64,000 nt of DNA from contig JAKZAP010000008.1 of NCBI GenBank assembly GCA_023053575.1, forward strand, positions 3,001,001 to 3,065,000, in the 5' to 3' direction. This DNA is from Branchinecta lynchi. Its lineage: Eukaryota > Arthropoda > Branchiopoda > Anostraca > Branchinectidae. A program made the position numbers and the translations under genes. Below the pieces are notes generated by a model. The model searched no databases. It was given only the letters and a program-made list of their open reading frames with translations, and had not been told where the DNA came from. Positions within the stretch are counted from its first letter, which is position 1; each line of letters opens with the position of its first letter. Below, one piece after another: positions 1 to 10,499 of this stretch.

Positions 1-129
1 TAAGGTGAGGTTGGGAGGGAATAACGGGGGACGGGGAGTTCAGTATTGATGAGTGAGAGAGATTCGATTTTTTTTTTGTTTATTTTTATATATATCGATA
101 AGAAGTTTTGTAGAAGTTCGCGCGAATGC

Positions 130-228
130 AAACCCTCATAGGTTTTTTCTCCAGCGCGATAGTGTTGTTTTTTATTTATTGAATTGTGAACGTTGAAAAT
201 AAAAACTTGAACTTGAACTTGAAACTTG
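130..228 (+). repeat. LINE-like 3' tail with short tandem repeat
   Basis: The segment ends with an AATAAA signal followed by repeats of ACTTGA, a layout typical of 3' ends of CR1/L2-type LINEs. No reverse transcriptase sequence is visible upstream, so the assignment rests only on the tail. Nothing else is recognised in the first 500 bases. Confidence 0.3.
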
Positions 229-510
229 TAGAAATATGTTGTCTTCAACCGGAGCAGGGCAAAACAAAAATGAGTATTGGGGGATTTGTTGCTGGGTGCC
301 CGAACCCACCCAAGAAGTGGAAGTACGAAGACTAACCTGCGACTGAAAACCATATATTGGTCTAGTCAGACTGACGTACTCGAATATATGCGGATAATTG
401 CTCATAAATACATGTTTAATGTAGTATATAGCCATACTATTTTAATGTAACCGAGTATTTCTTAACATACAGCTTAGAACCGACATCCAAACTTGAAATA
501 AGGCTCTCTG

Positions 511-586
511 TGACGAAATGTCCGTATGACAAATTGTCCTAATGACGAATTGTCCGTATGACGAATTGTCCTTGTGACGAATTGAC
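511..586 (+). repeat. Minisatellite, about 18-bp unit
   Basis: Four to five head-to-tail copies of a unit close to TATGACGAATTGTCCG, with small changes between copies. No coding potential is seen. Confidence 0.8.
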
Positions 587-639
587 GGGACACCGAAGCA
601 ACACGTCAACCTCATTTAAAAACAAGACCAAAGGTCTCG

Positions 640-790
640 ATGGGATCGCACAACTTAAAAAAGAATTAGCCTGAAAAGGACCCTTGTCAAGGAGGGTCGA
701 AATATAGGTCAAATAAAATTGAGCTGACGTATCTGTTTTGCACTATCAAATATGATTCGCAGTGAGCTTGGGCTGAAGGAATAGTTAATA
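640..790 (+). mobile_element. Family P (Penelope-like?) fragment, decayed
   Basis: Carries the family text CCTGAAAAGGACCCTTG, then AGGGTCGAAATAT, GAGCTGACGTATC and the conserved end AGCTTGGGCTGAAGGAATA. The same blocks recur at 1833-2014, 15930-16140, 43915-43990 and 49300-49510. In this copy the hammerhead-like core is mutated (CTGAAAA instead of CTGANGA), so it is probably an inactive relic. Confidence 0.55.
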
Positions 791-889
791 TTTGATCCAG
801 ACAATTTGGTCTTTCTTATCCGACCTCCACCACACCCCTTGAACATTTTTACTTTTAAAATTTAGAAACAGAAGAAGATCAATGGCTAA

Positions 890-1480
890 TCATCTGAGAA
901 AATGAGGTTCAAATATGGATTCACCATGTGTATACTTACCCCTAGGCTATGCGTCATTTATATTTTTGCAAAACAGATCAAATCTTTTTGCCCTAATTAC
1001 TTCTGCCTAATCTCTGGTTTCGAGCGGATTCCCGGCGAACAACTTGTCCGGCAAAAACTAAAGCTCAAAAACGAATTCGGCATATCACCTTACCCTATAC
1101 CGAACATATAATCAACTTCAGATAAAACTTTTACTTTCAACAAATTTTCCGGTTTCAGACGGATTCCGGGCGAACTGCTTGTCCGGCGAGAAGATGGTTT
1201 TCATATTCGTGTTCAGCATGTTTTGGTACCTTTAGTTCGACTATCTCATTAGTTGTTTAAAAATATTTGTTCGCCCCTTAATCTGAAATCCCTTCCCCAC
1301 CCCTAAATGTTGAACTACATAGCACATCTACGAATGCGACCTCTCCTTTGACCGAAAGAGCACTCACACGAAGTTTCATCAAAATATCTCATTCCCTTCG
1401 AGAGTTATCGTGCTTACAGACGGACGGACAGACGGACAACTTTTACGAAGTCATAGGTATCCATCCACAAACATCCGTAG
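890..1480 (-). mobile_element. Family B repeat, minus orientation
   Basis: Reads as the reverse complement of the elements at 45060-45960 and 47085-48015. It holds two degenerate units with the words CGGATTCCCGGCGAAC and CTTGTCCGGC, then a divergent stretch, then the phrase AAGTTTCATCAAAATATCTC followed by a GACGGACGGACAGACGGAC box and TTTTACGAAGTCA. Short open frames here are by-products of the GAC-rich box. No protein family is recognised. Confidence 0.7.
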
Positions 1481-1509
1481 AACTCCTGGCTGGTGCAAAA
1501 GGGATGGGT

Positions 1510-2300
1510 TTGACTCGTCTTCGAGTCAGAGCCTAGACTTTTATAATCTATGTCAGAGAGGACTGTCCCCTTTACCATGCTATGAAGCCAAGCTTTTATT
1601 TCTTCAGACTATATTTCTGCTTCAAGTGCAAGGCTCCGTTCTAGGAGGCAAGCAGGCAGGCTAAGTTTCAAGTTGTAAGATGGTTTAAATCTAAAAGTAA
1701 TGTGCCACAGTTCCCTGGCCCTATCACCAAAATATCTTCTTCGAATAATAAACACACAACTTTACAGAGATTTGTTCATCGAGCCTCAACGTGCTGCCAT
1801 CTAGGCTGCTGCTAGAAGTAATTTCAGTATTATATTCAAACAATGTTTACAACGGATATACGTCAGCTAGGATTCTTCATCAGCGATATTTCGGCCCTTG
1901 CCTGACGAGGACCCTTGCCAAGAAGGGCCGAAATATCGCTGATGAAGAATCGTAGCTGACGTATATCCGTGTTTGAAAATACGTTTCAAAGTCAGCTTGG
2001 GCTCAAAGAATATTTAATTTCAGTATTACTAGTAGTAAGTGCTACGAGTAATTTCTGTTCGTGTTATTTTGTCAACGCTGAATCCTTCGAAGAGATTAGT
2101 AGGCTTAACATTGAAAAAAAAAAATTCGGATACAAATTGTGAGACAACCGAGGGACTTGTAAGTAAAACTCGACTAGACTAAAACCATCTTCGGCGATGA
2201 GGGATTTGCAACTTCTGCTAGTTGGTGTACATTTCATGGTAATAAAAAATAGCTCCCTTGTCTGCCACGGAGAGAGACTACTGAATTGGAATCGGTTGTT
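1510..2300 (+). repeat. Family K dispersed repeat, copy 1
   Basis: Blocks such as GCTCCGTTCTAG, AGCAGGCAGGC and ATATCTTCTT near 1560-1760, and GGGACTTGTAAG and CATCTTCGGC near 2150-2210, recur in the same order at 9930-10230 and 12520-12760. This copy is split by the palindromic insertion at 1833-2014; the other is split by a family A element. The function and class are unknown. Confidence 0.5.
1833..2014 (+). mobile_element. Palindromic family P insertion with 14-bp target-site duplication
   Basis: A 182-bp insertion bounded by identical copies of TAATTTCAGTATTA (1819-1832 and 2015-2028). Inside, two roughly 55-base arms are inverted around about 1905. The right arm contains CTGACGA, a GGaCCCTT/AAGGGCC stem and GAAA, the order of the conserved core of a hammerhead ribozyme. 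Penelope-like retroelements are known to carry hammerhead motifs and to insert in partly inverted arrangements, so this is probably a terminal fragment of such an element. No GIY-YIG or reverse transcriptase sequence accompanies it. Confidence 0.65.
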
Positions 2301-2940
2301 AAAGTACGCCCATCTTCAGAGACTAGAGGTTAGAAGCTTTTGCAAATTACTGTGGTCAATCTGCTCGGTAGATACTTTTCGTGACCTACCTCGCCTTCGG
2401 ATCGGATAGATTATTTCCAATGACCGCCTATGTGTTATTTTCCTATGTCAAGCTCGATGTCAGAAGTTAACTTTAAGGATCTGTAGTATTATGATTCTGA
2501 AAAGTTACGGATGGCTTTATAGTACTAAATAGGTTCTATGAGATATATACGATTCAAAAGGATAAGGTTCAACTGGCTGAAAAGTCATTATCTTGGTATA
2601 AATCAATCAACGCATTGGTTGGCAAAGCTGACTAAAGGTTGCTGCAACAGCTCAAGTTGCCGAGGCAACGTCAATCTACTTTCATTTTCAACCTCTGGAA
2701 GTACATAAAATGATATTGCCAAAGTAATTATGGCTCTTTTACAGTAAAACTTTTGGGTATTTTGACTCCTTATTTGATCAAGGGTTCGATATATTCCTTA
2801 GCCGCGTACATGGTACAGCAACGACTAATTGCGATTCCGGTGGAAATGAAATTCTGTGAAATTAAGAAGTAAGTTTCCGAGCCCGCAGTGATCAAAATAA
2901 ATTGTTACGGAGCGTTTTTAAAATTAAATAACCTGAACCT
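2301..2940. other. Unassigned stretch
   Basis: No repeat copy, exon or RNA gene was recognised here. The first part may be the decayed end of family K. Confidence 0.4.
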
Positions 2941-2949
2941 GAATGAATG

Positions 2950-3322
2950 GTCGAGTACTAAAAAGGCACGCCAAAAAGGTCCTAAAAAGGCACGCCAGAA
3001 AAGGGTCCTGAAAAGGCATATATCAGCTTTTATAACCCAAAGAAGTCGAGTACAAAAAAGGCACGCCAGAAAAGGGTCGTAAAAAGGCACGCCAGAAAAG
3101 GGTAAAAAAATGTACGTTATAGAATCAGCTCGAGTACTAAAAAGAGGCACGCCAGAAAACGGGTCCTAAAAAAGGCACAGCCTCTTTTAGTACGTGTGCC
3201 TCTTTTTAGTAGGCGTGCCTCTTGCACCATGAACACCACTAAAAAAGGCACAGCCTCTTTTAGTACGTGTGCCTCTTTTTAGTAGGCGTGCCTCTTGCAC
3301 CATGCCGTGCCTCTTTTTAGTC
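2950..3322. repeat. Complex tandem and inverted array of GGCACGCC units
   Basis: The left half repeats AAAAAGGCACGCCAGAAAAG several times. The right half holds the inverted form, CCTCTTTTTAGTAGGCGTGC. A block of about 71 bp starting TAAAAAAGGCACAGCC is duplicated directly (about 3169-3239 and 3240-3305). The array can fold on itself. Short open frames on both strands are products of the repeat. Confidence 0.75.
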
Positions 3323-3588
3323 GATCCCGAATGAGTGGGCATAGTTACTGGCACAGATGCTTTAAATGAGATATTACTGTTACCCAACTGAAAGAAATGG
3401 CAACAGCTTGGAAACAGAGAAATAAGCTAAGTGTCTAAGATTTTTAGACATTCGTCCAGAATCTATAGTTAACTTTTGACCAACTGCAGTAGTTTTCCAC
3501 TTGGCACTTATTGGCAACAATCGAGTTTTCTCATTTTTCTTTGGGACTTTTTCGAATGGCAAGCATTGGCGCCATTCCAGAAGGCCTT

Positions 3589-3610
3589 GGGGGGGGGGGG
3601 GGGGGGGGGG
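3589..3610 (+). repeat. G homopolymer, 22 bases
   Basis: An uninterrupted G run. It is one of many runs of 9 or more G or C in the window, most of them inside repeat families A and the hAT-like MITEs. Confidence 0.85.
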
Positions 3611-4176
3611 CAAATATTAATTCTCAACCCCAATACCAGGTTTCTTTTTCGAGTAACAAAGTTTTAGAATATCCCTTTCAATAATGTAGTTGGCTTTGCA
3701 TTTTGCCTTTGAAACCTCTTTAGTGGCCAGAAAATAGCGGGTGTGCCCCCTCCCCTCCCCCCCCCCCCCAGTAGCGCCCCCGATGGCAAGAACATGCAAG
3801 TAGTAACATTTCATAATACACACTTCAGTTCGCAACACTACTAAAACCATGAAGATATTGTTCCAATGGCAGTCCGCACGTACGAAATTAATTCCACCTC
3901 TTTTCTCTTGCTGTGACGACTACTTTCAGATAGGTGGCTTCGGTTAAGGTGGCAACTGGTTAAATTCAATGGTAAGGAAACACAAAAAAATAAGACGGCT
4001 TATGCACATTCAAAGGGACCTAAAAGTGACGCAGAATCAGAAAAACGGAGCCGATGTCTGCCTCATACGCAATCCAACTTAAGGTATACCGATACCGATC
4101 TATCTGAATTTGTATCCTGAGATCAGGCTGCCTCAGATCATTCTCTTTCTCTTGTACCCACTTATTAGGTGGCAAG

Positions 4177-4369
4177 CAGGGCCGTATCCAGGGGGGTAGG
4201 GGTTGGTTAGGGGGTTAACCCCCCCCCCCCACCCACCAAAAATGTACAAAAAAAAAAAATCATTTTTATAAGCTTCTCCTTCCGATCTATGTCTTTTTTT
4301 AACTTTTTTATCCAACCCGCAGGCAAATCCCCCCCCCACCCCCGAAATAAATTCCTGGGTACGGGCCTG
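4177..4369 (+). mobile_element. hAT-type MITE (CAGGGCCGTATCC family), copy 1
   Basis: The termini CAGGGCCGTATCCAGG and CCTGGGTACGGGCCTG are imperfect inverted repeats starting with CAG, as in hAT elements. The flanking 8-mers GTGGCAAG (4169-4176) and GGGGCAAG (4370-4377) match at 7 of 8 positions, consistent with an 8-bp target-site duplication. It is 193 bp long with C-runs just inside both ends and no transposase, so it would need a partner in trans. Confidence 0.85.
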
Positions 4370-4379
4370 GGGGCAAGCC

Positions 4380-5700
4380 TCGGGTGGTGGGGAAGGCACT
4401 CATGCTGGTTGTAACTGTGCGTTCACATAGAGGAATTGGGCGCGAAACTTTATATCGTGGTAGGTTTGTAGCAGCTACGAAATAGCAGCAATGTTCACAC
4501 ACAACGATTGGTTTCAGCTACAAAAGGTAGCAAATTGTTTCCTTGTCCTTCCTTCCTTCCCCACCTCTCAAGGAACTTTCTCCTAGGCTTTGAGGACCAA
4601 AAGTCTCGGCCTGTTTCTTACTGTTCTTTCTGTGTATAACTCGCTGACATTTGTTAGTGAACATCGTTTTCCAACAATTACATCCATTTTCCTAGATTTT
4701 TGTGGCGCGATTTTGTAGCATGTAGTTCAAATAATCCAAGTACAGCGATTCTCTGAAAAATCGTGGAACTCTCAATTACAGCGTGGAGTCTCGAAGAATT
4801 TGTGGCGCGAAATTTGTTGCCGACGAAAAGCCGGGTTCCTCTGCGAATATTCGCGTCAGTGCGAATACACAGTAACAATGCACCGTTCCATAAAAAAAGT
4901 AACTGAAAGAGCAAATTTGTTTGACGAACAACCGTTGAACAGGCACCTTTATATGGACCTTTGCGTCCGTTGCACCAATTAGGCCAGAGTTGTTGGTTGC
5001 ATCTATGCCTTTATAGTTTCCCAGTCACGCAACAATAAACAAAGGAACTGCTGCATAGCCGTCGGAAAAAGAGACACAAAAGTATGAGATATTTCTGAAA
5101 CCTTTAGGACCTACGTTGGCTTATTTGACAAGAAATACTGGCGATGTCCAAGAACAAGGGATTATAAGAAATCTGTAGAATGTAATATATTACCATAAAA
5201 AGCGAAAGGCCATTGAAACAAAAATTGTACAATTAAACTACTTTATATTAATAACAAACACCCCGCCTATTCTATAAATCTCGTTCTATGCTCCATCGCA
5301 AGCATCAAGTAACGCCTCAAGTTTTTTCAGAATAAGAAAACATATAGGCTATCCTTACTATTTCGGTCTCGATAAGAATCAACATGAACATAACGTGAAT
5401 AACGCGATAAACAAACAGAAAACGTAATTTAATTTTTTTGTTTTCCCGTTATGGAGCGTTTGCTTTGTTCAATCACTCCAACTCGGAGAAGAGTTTTTAC
5501 TAATTGACACAGATTTTTAGTCTCACAAATTCAATGATAAATCACGATCTATCTTGCTCTTCTCCCTCTTAGAACTTACTTCGGACGTTCAGGATTCACA
5601 CTTTCAGTGAAAATTGGATATACCCTATTCTGTCTGGGGTACTAAAGGATTAGTGAGCTGAGATTTAATTTTAGCGCCCGAAATATAAAATATTAGACCG
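4380..5700. other. Unassigned stretch
   Basis: No exon, RNA gene or repeat match to elsewhere in the window was recognised. It is AT-rich with ordinary composition. Confidence 0.35.
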
Positions 5701-5701
5701 C

Positions 5702-6086
5702 TACACTGTCAGATGTTTTATAACAGATTGCCGATAACACTTTCAAGAATAACACCTTTTCACTTAGAAATAAATTGTTATGACCAATTAAGTTTACACT
5801 ATTTCGTGCCTAGATCTCCAACACCTTCAATAGGTAAAAATACTACACTGTCAGAAGTTACATAACGACAACAGAAGGATGCGCGGTTTCAACAGATAAC
5901 ACTTTGGGATGTTACCTGTTATGTTTCTTTCGTTCCCGTTAGTATTTTTACCAATTGAAGGTGTTGTTGGAGATCTAGGCACGAAATAGTGTAAACTTAA
6001 TTGGTCATAACACTTTATTTCTAAGTGAAAAGGTGTTATTCTTGAAAGTGTTATACGCTATCTGCTATGAAACTTCTGACAGTGTA
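5702..6086. mobile_element. Fold-back MITE with long inverted arms
   Basis: Arms at about 5702-5840 and 5938-6086 are near-complete inverted copies of each other, so the element can form a long hairpin with a loop of about 95 bases. The outer ends are TACACTGTCAG and CTGACAGTGTA, so a TA dinucleotide flanks CACTGTCAG on each side, as in Tc1/mariner-type insertions. The loop starts with another TACACTGTCAGAAG, suggesting a nested end. Confidence 0.75.
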
Positions 6087-6089
6087 ATT

Positions 6090-6826
6090 GGTTTAGGACC
6101 ACCAAACACGATTCAAAGTCAACTTGGTCTGAAGTATATTTTATTAGAAATGTATCATTTGTCTCCGCCATAGCCGGCCGTAAGACCGATTGTCAAGGGG
6201 GACGGTTGGGAGATTGGCTTTCTACTTGTCTCCGTAAACAAAACAAAAATGAAGTCGACGTTTCCTTCGGATCTAATTCCTACTTCCCTTACGACACCAG
6301 GGTTCAAGGTTTAATTAAATATTACTGTATAAAATAAATACAGATGCAGGGTCAAGCCACAAGGTTAAATAATGATAACCCAAAACCTCACAACGGGAAG
6401 ACATCACTGCAAGCGCACAGCTTCGTGATTATAGAGAGCGTCGGACTCGAATCCTATTGGTCGGCGATGACGAGAATTTGAAAAAACGTGTCATAATCGA
6501 CCAATAGGACCAGACTCCATCTATGTTTACAAACTTTGACGCCTTCAAACTCTTACTTCCATGGAAACTCTTTTGCAAAAATAGAAGTATACAGTTTAGG
6601 AAAAGCCCAATTAACATTCCAGCAAGTCCCTGACTCAAAATGATGATAAAACGCACGTAATTTAATTTCAAAGTTGAAAGTCCTATACTTCCTAATGTTA
6701 AATTTTTTCGTTACGATCCCGTCCGTTTTCATCGGGTAGGTTGCAATCTCTCTATAGAGAGCGTCGGCCCCTAACATTGATGGTTGGCGAGGAACTAATT
6801 TAAGGTATCATTTTTGCGGTCTAAAA
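6090..6826. other. Unassigned stretch
   Basis: Holds a fragment of the family P end (about 6110-6140) and two copies of TATAGAGAGCGTCGG (6431 and 6753). A minus-strand frame of about 75 codons at 6553-6777 is not recognised and has no supporting context. Confidence 0.35.
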
Positions 6827-7176
6827 AGGCGTATTCTCGCCGTTCCCCGAGGAATCGAAGGGGACGGCGAGAATAGAGGGTGTCACCCCATGCGGACCCC
6901 GCGTACAGAAACAGTGAGAATATAGGAAAGGATTCCAAAATCGATTTTGTCCGAAAAAATATAAGCAGTTGACGAAATTAGTCTGGATCCACTTCATTTT
7001 TGGTTTGTCTATTCAGATTCTTTTTAATTAATTTGCATTGCACCAACACCAGCAGAAATTGTCCTTTTTGATGATGGTGATGATAAGGGGAGGATTATCC
7101 GTCGTGGAGACTCGCGAGAATACGGGGAGTGATTCCCCAGGAAAAAAAAAACGCGGGGAATGGCGAGAATACGCCT
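6827..7176. mobile_element. MITE with AGGCGTATTCTCGCC termini, copy 1
   Basis: Starts AGGCGTATTCTCGCCGTTCC and ends TGGCGAGAATACGCCT, giving terminal inverted repeats of about 16-20 bp. Full copies are at 24719-25124 and 53204-53569, and a partial copy is at 38726-38862. The interior shares GCACCAACACCAGC, GATGATGGTGATGAT and GAGAATACGGGGAGTG with them. It lies 28 bases past the donor of the amine-receptor exon, inside what should be its first intron. Its minus-strand frame fuses in-frame to the exon and should not be read as receptor. Confidence 0.85.
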
Positions 7177-7204
7177 CAAGGTAAGGTTTTGGAAATATCC
7201 ATAC

Positions 7205-7453
7205 CTCCAGAACGGCCGAAAACGGCAACACCAACGTCCCCAGCAGTAAATCCGCCACCGCCAAATTCACAAGAAAAATGTGCGTTGGGCTGCGCAAACT
7301 TCTCGACTTGCTGACGGCACACAACACCAACAAATTCCCCGTCACTGTGAGCACTACAAGCAGTCCCAAACCGAAACTTAAGAAGACCGACTGAACAGTT
7401 ATTTCTTGGGAAGAATCCCCACAGTCTCCAATCTCCGTGCAATTAGCTCCCAT
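7205..7453 (-). CDS. First exon of a biogenic-amine-like GPCR (alpha-1-adrenergic/octopamine type)
   Basis: The exon encodes 83 residues. It starts at an ATG followed by a short extracellular N-terminus with an N-glycosylation site (Asn4-Cys-Thr). TM1 runs over residues 23-45 with the GN pair at 39-40. A short basic loop (SKSRSLRS) follows. TM2 is HIFLVNLAVADLLLGTLVLP, with the conserved Asp68 and Pro77. The end LPFSAVLE strongly resembles alpha-1 adrenergic and invertebrate octopamine receptors. The exon is closed at GAG|GTATGG, a rather weak donor, phase 0. Reading through gives VWIFPKPYL and then the MITE, which is not receptor-like, so an intron is preferred. The usual next segment (WxFG..FC..W, TM3) was not found at lower coordinates. 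The ligand cannot be told from this fragment. Confidence 0.85.
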
Positions 7454-7930
7454 GATTTAGCTTGGAGTGGGGAAACCACTGCTGAATCCTCCGAACCTTG
7501 GGGAAACTAGAAGTGCGCGGGGAGCTGGGAATTCCTTCGGCAACTAGTGGGTAGCCACTAGAGATTGCAAATAGGATACGCATGACTGTGTGAGAACCGA
7601 CGAAGAGCAAACTCTCGACTGACAGACAATATGTAATTGACGATTACAAATTTGGTTTTGCAAAATTGGTTTCTTCTGTCCAACTTTGGAGTAGAACGGC
7701 GGTAATACAATGGCTAAAGATGAACAACTGAACAATGTCACGTATGCTTGGAAGCACGCTGACGCCGAGCAGAAAATCAGAAACAAAACGACAGAATCTT
7801 CAACGAATGAAGGAGAAAGTTTTCCAACGGCCATCGCAAATATAGCAAAAAATTAATAGCGCGCAATAGATTTTCAGGACCAGTGCAGTTTATTCAGTTT
7901 GAAGGGACCCAATTTTGGACTAACTAGTAG
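7454..7930. other. Region 5' of the amine-receptor exon
   Basis: This is upstream of the start codon on the minus strand, so it should hold 5' UTR and possibly the promoter. No clear TATA box or splice acceptor could be singled out. Confidence 0.3.
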
Positions 7931-8205
7931 CAGAGGCGTCACGACTGGGGGGGAGGGGGGAAGCCCCCCCCCCAAAGCCAAATACGTAGTCGGCGCGAAG
8001 CGCCGCGATTTTTCGTCGAATCAGTTGATTTTTTTTTTCATGAAAACAGTCGGTTCTTCTGAAAATCAATCGTTTTTTCAAAACTGACATTTTTATTGTT
8101 GAAAACAGTCATTTTTCTTCTGCAGAAAAAGTCGGTAAAAATTACCAGCCAGTCGGTAAATGCCTCGTCCCCCCCCCCCAAACATTTTGGCTAGTAACGC
8201 CTCTG
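7931..8205 (+). mobile_element. hAT-type MITE (CAGAGGCGT family), copy 1
   Basis: Termini CAGAGGCGTCACGACT and GGCTAGTAACGCCTCTG. It is flanked by a perfect 8-bp target-site duplication, ACTAGTAG (7923-7930 and 8206-8213). Inside are G/C runs, a GGCGCGAAGCGCC hairpin and repeated GAAAACAGTCGGTT-like words. There is no transposase. Relatives are at 44230-44530 and 54075-54423, with partial copies near 34830, 50870 and 51430. Confidence 0.92.
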
Positions 8206-8213
8206 ACTAGTAG

Positions 8214-9415
8214 GACTTCACTGAAAGAATGGTAAATAAGGTCCAAAGTTTGGTCCTTCCGAAAAGGGAGTCCGGACCGGATTCGGTACTTGTGGGGGGG
8301 AGTAGAAGTGGGCACCGGAATTTTCGTTAAAACGCTTAGCTCGAGGGATTGGGATGAAATTGGTGGCAAAAATAAACATAAGCCCTAGATACGTTCTTGA
8401 CAGAACTAGACCATATCGGGGCTCTTTGGGGGGAGTTGGAGAGGGCTTCCCATAAATCCGGGGATCGCGAGTAAGGATAATTCCAGATGTGGTAAGGACG
8501 ATGAAACTTGAGGGCCTGGCACAATACCTTAGGAAAACTTCCGTTTCTTGATCCGACCATTTTCGGTGGAGTTAATGGGAGGGGAATCCCGAAATTACTG
8601 ATTTGTGTAGGGTGCGAACAGGTGGTCCGTTTCGAGTAAAACTTTTCTAGTGATAAGAACTAATGACCTAGACAGGCAAGACATGTTTCCGAACCACATG
8701 CGGCAATGGTTGGAGGAGTTGGAGGGAGGTGGGGGGTCTGGAAACTTTGTGACATGCACAAAAAACAAACGAATCTACTGTACCGAACGGGATGCAACTT
8801 TGGCAGTACCAATTTTTGCGACCTAGTTTGTTTTTTACGGTTCAGACCGGATCCGGGAGGATTAAACCGAAACCAGAAATTTGCAGACATGCTTTGATTG
8901 TACTCAAACTTGAAGGACGAGAAGATGAGATGTCAGAGCGACGTCTATGTTTCCTAGTCGTATTTGGTCACAGTATGGGGAGTTGGAGGGGGAGTCCCGG
9001 AAATTTTGTGGATCGCATAGGGTTCAGGCGAGTGGAGGGATTTGAACGAAACTTGAAGAGTAGAGATACGATGTTCCCTAGATGACATAGCTTAGGGTCT
9101 GAACCCTAAGCTACGGGGGGGGGGAGAAGGAGTACCTTAGTTTTGCGAAAAATGCTCAGACTCAAGCGAAACTTGATAGCCGGTAAGAGGAGATGCTTTA
9201 GATGATCAGTTTATGTGTCTGGACCAGATTCGGCTGTGGTAGGGGGAGTTTGAGGGGGACGAGGGGGCGATGCCGGGAATGCTCATCCTCGAGTGAAACT
9301 AGATATCCTATTTCTAGGTCCGATCCTAGGAGGTTGGAGGGGGTATTTTGTAACGTTCTCATCTACTTCCTTGCAACACCTACTCGTAACAAGTGCCATA
9401 TGAGTTCGTAGCTCT
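8214..9415 (-). mobile_element. Family A repeat, copy A1 (minus)
   Basis: Reverse-complement copy of the family best seen at 31350-33465. It contains alternating units with GGGATGAAACTTGG, CCGGATTCGG and GGGGGAGTTGGAGGGG, and ends with CAAGTGCCATATGAG and GTAGCTCTTG. It is degenerate and no protein is recognised. Confidence 0.7.
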
Positions 9416-9930
9416 TGTTTCCCTATTAGGCAACCCCAATTTCAAATTATTAGTAGAAAGTAGTAAGGGTTATTTTAAGTATTTGGTAACATATTTTAAG
9501 GACCTGTGTGGTTTTTACGGAAAGTGTGGACCTTACGGAAAGTGTAGAGTTGTTGGGAGGTATATGTTTATTTTGGAGGTGACAATGTGAAGGAGTTTGG
9601 TCTCTTATTTTTTTTGGGGGGGGGGGGGGCTGTTCTTTTCTTTTTTTTTCTTTTTTTATTAGTTATTTATTATGTTGTTTGTTGGTGTGTTTAGAAAATG
9701 GTTAACCTTTACTACTGCACGCCAGCAAAAACGTAGGTTTTTCCATTAGTTCAGTAGATGTAGATACAGAAGAGTTAAATTTTGTTTATTAATAAAATAA
9801 GTATCCTATCCTATCCTTCGGCCAGAATGATGAACATGACCTTACGTTTTGAAAAGCTCCGCAGAGCTCTTGCCTGGGGCCAAATAAGATGGTTTTTGCT
9901 TGTCCTGGAGCCAGAACCTATGGTATGTGA
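9416..9930. other. Unassigned, with LINE-like tail near 9780-9817
   Basis: No reverse transcriptase is visible. The end AATAAAATAAGTATCC, followed by repeats of TATCC, resembles a LINE 3' tail. A G-run of about 14 lies near 9617. Confidence 0.3.
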
Positions 9931-10230
9931 AGTGAAGCGGGAGTTGTATAGCCTGTGTCAGATATGACTATCTGAAGTTGTGCAGCCAAGCTTTCGTTTC
10001 ATCAAACCATGTTTCTGCTTTCGAGTGGAAAGCTCCGTTCTAGCAGTAAAGCAGGCAGGCACCAGTTTCATATTGAAGATGGACTAAATGTGAAAGTGCT
10101 AATTATGTGAGGCATTTACCCCGCCCCAGAGCCAATATATCTTCTTTGAGTGATAAATAGAAAAATCCAGAGAAACAAAAAAGGGTCGTTTTCCCACGGG
10201 TCCGAGAGTGCTGATATCTGTTGTTGCTAC
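9930..10230 (+). repeat. Family K repeat, copy 2, first part
   Basis: Shares AGCCAAGCTTT, GCTCCGTTCTAG, AGCAGGCAGGC and ATATCTTCTT in order with 1560-1760. The continuation is found at 12520-12760, after the family A copy at 10500-12440, so that copy probably inserted into a family K element. Confidence 0.5.
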
Positions 10231-10499
10231 CCACTTCTGTTCGTGAATTCAACTAAGTTCATCATTAAATTTTTTGCAATTGGGGATTGCGTTGAACATT
10301 TTATCAGATATGACTCTTAAACTTTAGAAGTTCTTTCACTGCTAAAAAAAAACTTGGAGCTTATCTTTTGCTCCCTTCTTAATTGTGATATTAGAAAGTT
10401 GGCCTACGGTAAAAAAAATAAGCTTTTGAACTAATACAGCTAAATTTCTTTTTCCAACGACAATCGATAGACCTAGACGAACTGATGAAGTATATGTCA

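Noticed and set aside
1348..1536. A protein with QTDGQTD motif shared by several places
   Set aside because: The residues come from the GACGGACGGACAGAC box of family B and recur in different frames.
6553..6777. A possible minus-strand exon ending at a GTAAGA donor
   Set aside because: No recognisable family, no acceptor singled out, and repeated TATAGAGAGCGTCGG words at both ends suggest repeat DNA.
7028..7204. Continuation of the amine-receptor frame for a further 58 codons
   Set aside because: Most of it is the minus strand of the MITE at 6827-7176 and has no receptor motif.
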